A DNA stretch of 64,000 bases from Arachis hypogaea (Eukaryota > Streptophyta > Magnoliopsida > Fabales > Fabaceae). Location: contig NC_092055.1 of NCBI RefSeq assembly GCF_003086295.3, positions 121,635,192 to 121,699,191 of the forward strand, written 5' to 3'. Position 1 is the stretch's first letter. Each line of letters opens with the position of its first letter. Of this stretch, positions 53,846 to 61,829 are shown piece by piece. Made by a program: the position numbers and the translations under genes. The notes below the pieces were generated by a model that was not told the origin of the DNA, searched no databases, and was given only the letters and a program-made list of their open reading frames with translations.

Positions 53846-54496
53846 ATGAAAAATAAAACTGCTCCAAGAAAAAGTAAACAAATCCTTCTCTCCCAAAAAC
53901 CTACCACTCCTCAAACCCACACCCATATACACATTCATTCCACTTCCTCATCCTCTCCCACACCTCACCGCTTCCATCTCCGCCGCCATCATCGCCGAAG
54001 AAGACCACCCCCAGACGCAGTTCACAGAAGACCAAAAGCTTTGTGTTACACAACACGAGGGAACCAGCCAACTTGGAATCATTGGAATTCAAAAATAAGT
54101 TCAACAAATCTCATTCACACTTTGATCCAGCAAGGTTCAATTCATGTGCATCCTATGAGTTCCACAAGGAAGTGTTAGAGAAACGCCATTTATGTGCCAC
54201 ATACCTAGTGAATCTGGACTCACTGGCAGCCAAAAAAATCAACTTTTCTCATCTGTTTGAGAATCTGAAATAGACTCCTCTGCTCCATATTCAGAAACAT
54301 GTTTACCCTGGATTGGTACGTGAATTTTATGCTAATATGAGGCTGATCGATGGTACCATTCATTCCTATGTGAAAAGGGTATACATGACTCTGAACTCAG
54401 AGACAATTGGCGCTGCCCTAGGCTACACAAATGAGGGACCGAGAGCTTACATGACTGACAAATGGGACTCTTAGGTTGGAGTCACATCTAAGGTTG
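53846..54496 (+). pseudogene. Sirevirus env-position ORF, truncated
   Basis: Starts MKNKTAPRKSKQILLSQKPT, a basic, His/Pro/Ser-rich leader. A frameshift near 54030 leads to a second frame (NTREPANLESLEFKNKFNKS, NSCASYEFHKEVLEKRHLCA). After a stop at 54271-54273 it continues as HVYPGLVREFYANMRLIDGT, VYMTLNSETIGAALGY and AYMTDKWDS. The YPGLVREFYANM region is typical of the 'putative plant transposon protein' family found after pol in plant retroelements. It is distantly like FYANMWQTDKQ in gypsy-3's post-pol ORF. Its function is unknown; a viral-envelope role is only inferred from position. The gypsy-3 LTR cuts it at 54497. Confidence 0.7.
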
Positions 54497-56038
54497 TGGT
54501 GCACAAATTGTGAATCACACTTTTCACAACTCGTACCACTAACCAGCAAGTGCACTGGGTCGTCCAAGTAATACCTTACGTGAGTAAGGGTCGAATCCCA
54601 CAGAGATTGTTGGATTGAAGCAATCTATAGTTATTTTATAAATCTTAGTCAGGAAGTCAATTATGTTTATCAGTTGAATTGTGAATAACCAAGAGAGCAT
54701 AAATTAAAGGTTACTTGTTGTGCAGTGATGGAGAATATGTTGGAGTTTTGGAGATGCTTTGTCTTCTGAATCTCTGCTTTCCTCTGTCTTCTGATTCACG
54801 CACGCACGTCCTCCTATGGCAAGCTGTGTGTTGGTGGATCACCGTTGTCAATGGCTACCTTCCATCCTTCCAGTGAAAACTACGCTCACGCGCTCTGTCA
54901 CAGCACGGCTAATCACCGGTTGGTTCTCGATCCGGTTGGAGTAGGATTTACTATCCTTTTGCGTCTGTCACTAACGCCCAACCTTCAGGAGTTTGAAGCT
55001 CGTCACAGTCATTCAATCCTTGAATCCTACTCGGAATACCACAGACAAGGTTTAGACTTTCCAGATTCTCATGAACGCCGCCATCAGTTCTAGCTTATAC
55101 CACGGAGATTCTGATTAAGGAATCTAAGAGACACTCATTCAATCGGATATAGAATGGAGGTGGTTGTCAGGCACACGTTCGTGGGTTGAGGAAGGTGATG
55201 AATGTCACAGATCATCACCTTCATCACAGTTAAGCGCGAATGAACATCTTAGATAGGAACAAGCGTGTTTGAATGGAAAACAGAAATACTTGCATTAATT
55301 CATCGAGACACAGCAGAGCTCCTCACCCCCAACAATGGGGTTTAGAGACTCATGCCGTCATAGAATACAAAGTTTAGATCTGAAAATGTCATGAGATGCA
55401 AAATAAGTCTCTAAAAGTTGTTTAAATACTAAACTAGTAGCCTAGGGTTACAAAATATGGGTGGACTATGATGGATGATGCAGAGGTCCACTTCTGGGGC
55501 CCACTTGGTGTGTGTTGGGGCTGAGATTTAAGTGAGTCACGTGCAGAGGCCATTTGTGGAGTTGAACGCCAGTTTTTATGCCAGTTTGGGCGTTCAACTC
55601 CAGTTTTTGATCCTTTTCTGGCGCTGGACGCCAGAATTGGGCAGAGAACTGGCGTTGAACGCCAGTTTACGTCGTCTATCCTTGTGCAAAGTATGGACTA
55701 TTATATATTGCTGGAAAGCCCTGGATGTCTACTTTCCAATGCAATTGAAAGCATGCCATGTCGAGTTCTGTAGCTCCAGAAATTCCAATTTGAGTGCAGG
55801 GAGGTCAGAATCCAACAGCATTAGCAGTCCTTTTTCAGCCTGAATCAGATTTTTGCTCAGCTCCTTCAATTTCAGCCAGAAAAATACCTGAAATTACAGA
55901 AAAACACACAACTCATAGTAAAGTCCAGAAATATGAATTTTTCCTAAAAACTACTAGAAATAGACTAAAAACTAACTAAAACATACTCTAAACTATATGA
56001 AATTATCCCCAAAAAGCGTATAAAATATCCGCTCATCA
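54497..56038 (-). repeat. 3' LTR of gypsy-3
   Basis: 1542 bp. The plus strand starts TGGTGCACAAATTGTGAATC and ends ATATCCGCTCATCA, so the element-sense ends are TGATGAGCGGATAT...TGCACCA. The left part is related to the gypsy-1 LTR (GGCAAGTGCACCG..., GGGTCGAATCCCAC). It carries a GGCGTTGAACGCC palindrome cluster (55555-55675) and the shared block (55689-55790). Confidence 0.88.
55555..55675. repeat. GGCGTTNAACGCC palindrome cluster in the LTR
   Basis: GTTGAACGCCAGTTT, TGGGCGTTCAAC, CTGGCGCTGGACGCCAG and CTGGCGTTGAACGCCAG occur within 120 bp. Each is an interrupted palindrome around a 1-3 base centre. Closely similar clusters lie in the gypsy-3 gag frame and in its post-pol spacer. Confidence 0.9.
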
Positions 56039-57145
56039 CAACACCAAACTTAAACTGTTGCTTGTTCTCAAGCAACTAGACAAATAAAATAGAAGACTAA
56101 TAGGTTGAGAGGCAATAATATCTCAGAGTTTTTTTGAATGAAGCTCAGATTCTACTTAGATGAGCGGGACTAGTAGCTTTTTGCTTCTGAACAGTTTTGA
56201 CATCTCACTTTATCCATTGAAGCTCAGATTGATTGGCATCTATAGGAACTTAGAATTCAGATAATGTTATTGATTCTCTTAGTTTCAGTGTGATGATTCT
56301 TGAACACAGCTTCTTTATGAGTCTTGGCCGTGGCCCTAAGCACTTTGTTTTCCAGTATTACCACCGGATACATAAATGCCACAGACACATAATTGGGTGA
56401 ACCTTTTCAGATTGTGACTCAGCTTTGCTAAAGTCCCCAATTAGAGGTGTCCAGAGTTCTTAAGCACACTCTTCTCTTTTTTTTTTTTTTTTTTTTTTGC
56501 TTTGGACCTTGACTTTAACCGCTCAGTCTCAAGTTTTCACTTGACACCTTCACGCCACAAGCACATGGTTAGGGACAGCTTGGTTTAGCCGCTTAGACCA
56601 GGATTTTATTCCTTTAGGCCCTCCTATCCACTGATGCTCAAAGCCTTGGGATCCCTTTTAATTGCCCTTGCCTCTTGGTTTTAAGGGTCATTGGCTTTTT
56701 CTGCTTGCTTTTTCTCTCTCTTTTTTTTTTTCTGCAAGCTTTGTTCTTTGCTGCTTTTTCTTGCTTCAAGAATCATTTTTATGATTTTTCAGATCATCAA
56801 TAACATGTCTCATGTTCATCATTCTTTCAAGAGCCAACATATTTAACAGTCTTAAACAACAAATTCAAAAGACATATGCACTGTTCAAGCATTCATTCAG
56901 AAGACAGAAAGCATTGCCACCACATTTAACTAATTAGAATTTCTCTTATTAAAACTCGAAATTTTATTGCCTCTTATTCAAAAGATCTACTACTTTATTC
57001 ATGTTTAATGATGATGAGAAAAATAAACTATAGCTTAATTGGAAATAAAATCAAAATAGATACTAATTACTATTATATGACTTCTAAGGTACTTTTATAA
57101 GGACACTGTCACAGAGTTGAGGCAGAAATTGGAAATTAACAACCT
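56039..57145 (-). other. 3' leader of gypsy-3
   Basis: Non-coding region between the post-pol ORF and the LTR. It starts CAACACCAAACTTAAACTG followed by the TTGCTTGTTCTCAAGCAA hairpin (56058-56075). It has a 22-base T run (56477-56498) and LTR-adjacent T tracts. The corresponding part of gypsy-1 is 8605-9800, with shared phrases such as CACTTGACAC and CCACAAGCACATG. Confidence 0.7.
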
Positions 57146-58150
57146 TTATTCTGGGGGTATGGGGGTTCCTCTGTTCCTTGGGAGGCTTGGTATTACAGAA
57201 GACTTTTGGCGTTTCAGTTCCCTTAAGTCACGTCCCTGCTCCTCTTGTTCTTTAAGCATATGAGTCAGCATTTGACTGTGTTCCTTCTGTTGTTTTATTA
57301 TTTGCTCCATAGCTTCCTGTATCTTGGTGACAGACGTCTCAAGATATTCCCAATATTCCGCTTGAGGAATCTCTGGGAGGAATTCCTGTGCTCTCTTCTT
57401 GATATGCTCCTCCTGTGCTTGTTGTCTCTCCATTGATGCTTTGGTGATTGACTTTTCAATTAGGATATATTCAGTTATTCCCATCTTGACTCCAGCGTCC
57501 TTGCAGAGCAGAGAAATCACACTTGGATAAGCCAACCTGGCCTCTCTTGAATTTTTGTTAGCAATCTTATAGAGCTCTGTTGAAATCAGCTGATGAACCT
57601 CCACTTCCTTTCCCATCATGATGCAATGAATCATCACTGCTCTTTTAACTGTGACTTCAGAACGGTTGCTGGTGGGCAACAGAGAACGCCCAATGAAGTC
57701 CAGCCATCCTCTGGCAGCTGGCTTGAGATCCTCTCTCTTGAGTTGATTTGGGACGCCCTTTGTGTTGGTGGTCCACCTGGCTCCAGAGATACATATGTCC
57801 TCTAGAATCTTATCCAGGTCAATGTCTGTTCTCATCATCCTCCTGTTGAAGGAGTCTGGATCATCCTTTAGCTGAGGTAGCTTTAGTATCTCTCTGATCT
57901 TGTCAGGGGTGGTATGAACAATCTTTCCCCTGACCATGGTCCGAAATTCGTAGCAGGCTGTTCCAGATAGTCTTTGCTTGTCAGTCTGCCACATATTAGC
58001 ATAGAACTCCTGGACCATGTTCCTTCCTACTTTCATTTTAGGATTAGCTAGGACTTCCCAGTTCCTGATTCGAATTTGCTCCTGGATCTCCGGATATTCA
58101 TCTTCTTTCAGATCGAATCTAACTTCCGGGATCACTGATCTCAGACCCAT
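57146..58150 (-). CDS. post-pol ORF of gypsy-3, plant transposon protein
   Basis: 334 codons, uninterrupted, starting MGLRSVIPEVRFDLKEDEYP and lying 1 kb downstream of pol. It contains NMVQEFYANMW, FRTMVRGKIVHTTPDKIREI, ARGWLDFIGRSLLPTSNRSE, VHQLISTELYKIANKNS and a C-terminal coiled coil (KIQEAMEQIIKQQKEHSQML). This is the 'putative plant transposon protein' family known from Tat/Athila-type elements. No signal peptide or membrane span is evident, so an envelope role is unlikely. Its function is unknown. It would need a subgenomic or spliced RNA, or its own promoter. The intact frame suggests recent selection or recent insertion. Confidence 0.8.
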   Translation of the reverse strand: MGLRSVIPEVRFDLKEDEYPEIQEQIRIRNWEVLANPKMKVGRNMVQEFYANMWQTDKQRLSGTACYEFRTMVRGKIVHTTPDKIREILKLPQLKDDPDSFNRRMMRTDIDLDKILEDICISGARWTTNTKGVPNQLKREDLKPAARGWLDFIGRSLLPTSNRSEVTVKRAVMIHCIMMGKEVEVHQLISTELYKIANKNSREARLAYPSVISLLCKDAGVKMGITEYILIEKSITKASMERQQAQEEHIKKRAQEFLPEIPQAEYWEYLETSVTKIQEAMEQIIKQQKEHSQMLTHMLKEQEEQGRDLRELKRQKSSVIPSLPRNRGTPIPPE

Positions 58151-58289
58151 TACTTTAAGATAATGGTCTGAATGTTCTTTAGATAAGAACTTCCCTTGAT
58201 TCTAAAGTGATTTTGGAACGCTCTCTTTCTTGCCTCTTGGAGTGGATTGTTTTCCTTTGAGAGCCATAATCTTAGTAGTGATCTCGGAT

Positions 58290-58328
58290 AAACACACCAA
58301 ACTTAGAGGTTTGCTTGTCCTCAAGCAA
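58290..58328. repeat. accaaactta + TTGCTTG hairpin
   Basis: ACACACCAAACTTAG is followed by TTGCTTGTCCTCAAGCAA (58311-58328), a 7-bp-stem hairpin. The same pair occurs at 9516-9553 and 56040-56075; the hairpin alone is at 8635-8652. Confidence 0.85.
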
Positions 58329-58795
58329 AATAAAAGAAAGGAGAGGGATAGAAGGAGATTGAGTAGCACTTGTTGATGAAGGAGGGGGGAGGCCGAACCC
58401 AATTTAAAGGGGTGGGGGGGTGGGTTTTCGAAAAATTGGAAGAGATAAGATAAAAAGATTGAGTTGAAAAAGATAACTTAGAAGATAGAGTTTAATTTTG
58501 AAAAGATATGATAGATTTTTGAAAAAGATAACTCTGAATTTTGAAAAGGATAATATGGATATTTGAAAAAGATATGGATTAGTTGAAAAGATTTTTGAGT
58601 GAAAAAGATAGATTTGTTTTCAGAAAAGATTTTGAAAAGAGTTGGATTGAATTTGGAAAGATGGATTTTTAGAAATTAAGGATTTTAGAAATCAGGGTTC
58701 TTGATATGTTCATGTAAAAATCATGCATTGAAGCATAAAATTTGAAATTAAAATGGAAATACGTGTGGGATTACTGGATTTGGCTCCTCCCTGTC

Positions 58796-58970
58796 CTCCT
58801 GGCGTTTGAACGCCCAAACACTGCCTGTTTTGGGCGTTCAGCGCCCAAATGCTGATCTCCTGGGCGTTCAGCGCCCAGTTGCTGCCATTCCTGGCGTTCA
58901 ACGCCCAGTGGGTGGCCATTTCTGGTGTTGAACGCCCAATTGCTGCCATTACTGGCGTTTTCTTGCCATT
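58796..58970. repeat. palindrome array in post-pol spacer
   Basis: Five interrupted palindromes of 17-18 bp (for example CTGGCGTTTGAACGCC, TGGGCGTTCAGCGCCCA, CTGGCGTTCAACGCC), each 25-30 bp apart, linked by CTGC(C)ATT-type spacers. They lie between the post-pol ORF and pol. Short open frames here (58710-58998) arise from the repeat. Confidence 0.88.
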
Positions 58971-59177
58971 GAGCTTCCAATCTCTGTTTTGTGTGCAAAT
59001 TCCTTCTGTAACCCTGTAAACTTATGCAATTGATCCTTTACCTTAGTGTCAGTAAACTTTATATAAACAAATAAAAAAGAAAAATAGGGCAAAATGCTTA
59101 GAGGATTAATGCCCCATGGCTGGGTTGCCTCCCAGAAAGCGCTTCTTTATTGTCTTTAGCTGGACCTTGCTGAGCTT

Positions 59178-61829
59178 TTAATCTAGCTTCAGCCTTGAGC
59201 ATTCTTGCTCAATGTTGCCTTCAAGATAATGCTTGATTCTTTGTCCATTGACAATGAACTTCTTATCAGAATCAATATCTTGAAGCTCCACGTAACCATA
59301 TGGTGACACACTTGTAATCACGTATGGTCCCCTCCACCGGGATTTCAGTTTCCCGGGGAATAGCCTGAGTCTAGAGTTAAACAATAGGACCTTCTGTCCT
59401 GGTTCAAAGATTCTAGATGACAGCTTTCTGTCATGCCATTTTTTTTATTTTTCTTTATAAAGCTTGGCATTTTCGAAAGCTGTGAATCTGAATTCCTCTA
59501 GCTCATTTAGCTGGAGCAATCGTTTTTCTCCTGCTAATTTGGCATCTAAGTTTAGGAATCTGGTTGCCCAGTAGGCCTTATGTTCCAGTTCCACGGGCAA
59601 GTGGCATGCCTTACCATACACGAGTTGGTATGGAGAGGTCCCTATAGGGGTCTTGAATGCTGTTCTGTAAGCCCACAGAGCATCATCCAAGCTCCTTGCC
59701 CAATCCTTTCTACGGGTATTTACTGTCCGTTCCAGGATTCTCTTTAATTCTCTGTTAGAGACTTCAGCTTGCCCGTTGGTTTGTGGATGATATGGAGTGG
59801 CCACTTTGTGGCGAATTCCATACCGAACCATGGCAGAGTAAAGCTGTTTATTGCAGAAGTGAGTGCCCCCATCACTGATTAACACTCTAGGGACACCAAA
59901 CCTGCTAAAGATATGTTTCTGGAGGAACTTCAGCACTGTTTTAGTATCATTGGTGGGTGTGGCAATAGCCTCAACCCATTTTGATACATAGTCAACTGCC
60001 ACCAGAATATAAGTGTTTGAGTATGATGGTGGGAAAGGTCCCATGAAGTCAATTCCCCATACATCAAACAACTCTATTTCCAAGATTCCTTGTTGAGGCA
60101 TGGCGTAACCATGAGGCAGATTACCAGCTCTTTGGCAACTGTCACAATTACGTACAAACTCTCGGGAATCTTTATAGAGTGTGGGCCAATAAAAGCCACA
60201 TTGGAGGACCTTGGTGGCTGTTCGCTCACCTCCAAAATGGCCTCCATATTGAGATCCATGGCAATGCCATAGGATTCTCTGTGCTTCCTCTCTGGGGACA
60301 CACCTACGGATAATTCCGTCTGCACATCTCTTAAAGAGATAGGGCTCATCCCACAAGTAGTACTTTGCATCAGTAATTAGTTTCTTTTTTTGTATTCTAT
60401 TGTACTCCTTGGGTATGAACCTTGCAGCTTTATAGTTTGCAATATCGGCAAACCATGGTGCTTCCTGAATGGCAAATAGATGCTCATCAGGGAACGTCTC
60501 AGAGATCTCAAGGAAGGGGAGGGACGTCCCTTCCACTGGCTCTATCCGGGACAGATGATCAGCTACTTGGTTCTCTGTCCCTTTTCTGTCTCTTATTTCT
60601 ATATCAAACTCTTGCAGAAGCAATACCCATCTGATGAGCCTGGGTTTTGAATCCTGCTTTGTGAGTAGATACTTAAGAGCAGCATGGTCAGTGTGCACAA
60701 TCACCTTTGATCCTACTAAGTAGGATCTGAACTTGTCAATGGCGTAAACCACTGCAAGTAATTCCTTTTCTGTGGTTGTGTAATTTTTCTGGGCATCATT
60801 TAAAATGCGACTGGCATAATAAATGACATGCAGAAGCTTGTCATGCCTCTGTCCCAATACTGCACCAATGGCATGATCACTGGCATCACACATTAGCTCA
60901 AATGGTAATGTCCAGTCTGGTGCAGAAATGACTGGTGCTGTGACCAGCTTAGCTTTCAGCGTTTCAAACGCCTGCAGGCACTCTGTGTCAAACACAAATG
61001 GCGTGTTAGCAGCTAGCAGATTGCTTAGAGGTTTTGCGATTTTTGAAAAATCCTTTATAAACCTCCTATAGAATCCTGCATGCCCCAGAAAGCTTCTGAT
61101 TGCCTTAACATTGGCAGGTGGTGGTAATTTTTCAATTACCTCTATTTTTGCTTGATCCACCTCTATTCCCTTGTTTGAGATTTTATGCCCAAGAACAATT
61201 CCTTCAGTCACCATGAAGTGACACTTTTCCCAGTTTAAAACTAGGTTGGTTTCTTGGCATCTTTTCAGAACAAGTTTTAGGTGATCAAGACAGGAGCTGA
61301 ATGAGTCTCCATATACTGAGAAGTCATCCATGAAGACTTCCAGAAATTTTTCCACCATATCAGAGAAAATAGAGAGCATGCATCTCTGGAAGGTTACAGG
61401 TGCATTGCATAGCCCAAAGGGCATCCTTCTATAAGCAAACACTCCGGATGGACATGTGAATGCTGTTTTCTCTTGATCCTGGGGATCTACTGCAATCTGG
61501 TTATAGCCTGAGTAGCCATCCAAAAAGCAGTAATAATCATGACCTGCTAGTCTCTCTAGCATCTGGTCTATGAATGGTAAAGGAAAATGATCCTTTCTGG
61601 TGGCTGTATTGAGCCTTCTGTAGTCAATACACATGCGCCACCCTGTAACTGTTCTTGTAGGAACCAGTTCATTTTTTTCATTATGAATCACTGTCATGCC
61701 TCCCTTTTTTGGGACGACTTGAACAGGGCTCACCCAGGGGCTATCAGAAATGGGATAAATAATCCCAGCCTCTAGTAATTTGGTGATCTCTTTCTGCACC
61801 ACTTCCTTCATGGCTGGATTTAGCCGCCT
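59178..61829 (-). pseudogene. gypsy-3 pol: RT, RNase H, integrase
   Basis: One frame from 61829 to 59445 (788 codons from the Met at 61811), then a TAA near 59442 and the last 68 codons at 59178-59384. [38 protein letters not shown], catalytic FMDDFSVYG. RNase [50 protein letters not shown]. Integrase: zinc finger [16 protein letters not shown]...CDSCQRAGN, then D ([12 protein letters not shown]), D ([10 protein letters not shown]), E ([20 protein letters not shown]). The tail RGPYVITSVSPYGYVEL closes the polyprotein. All catalytic residues are present. Two point stops block translation. Confidence 0.92.

Larger units (their letters stand above)
46150..54496 (+). mobile_element. Ty1/copia Sirevirus, 3' end outside window
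   Basis: Plus-strand element in order: 5' LTR, iMet primer-binding site, gag, protease, integrase, (solo LTR insertion), RT-RNase H, and an env-position ORF. Integrase before RT defines Ty1/copia. The ORF after pol and the sequence style fit Sireviruses. The coding part is recognisable throughout, with about six point stops. It is cut at 54497 by gypsy-3; its 3' LTR should lie right of the window. The left boundary is approximate. Confidence 0.85.

Noticed and set aside
53846..54496. A true viral-type envelope gene in the Sirevirus
   Set aside because: No signal peptide, membrane span or fusion-like segment is visible. The conserved part matches the plant transposon protein family and the frame is broken.
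58710..58998. Short repetitive proteins (WALNAQ repeats) as genes
   Set aside because: They are translations of the palindrome array in the spacer; the real frame using such words is the gag linker at 63050-63245.
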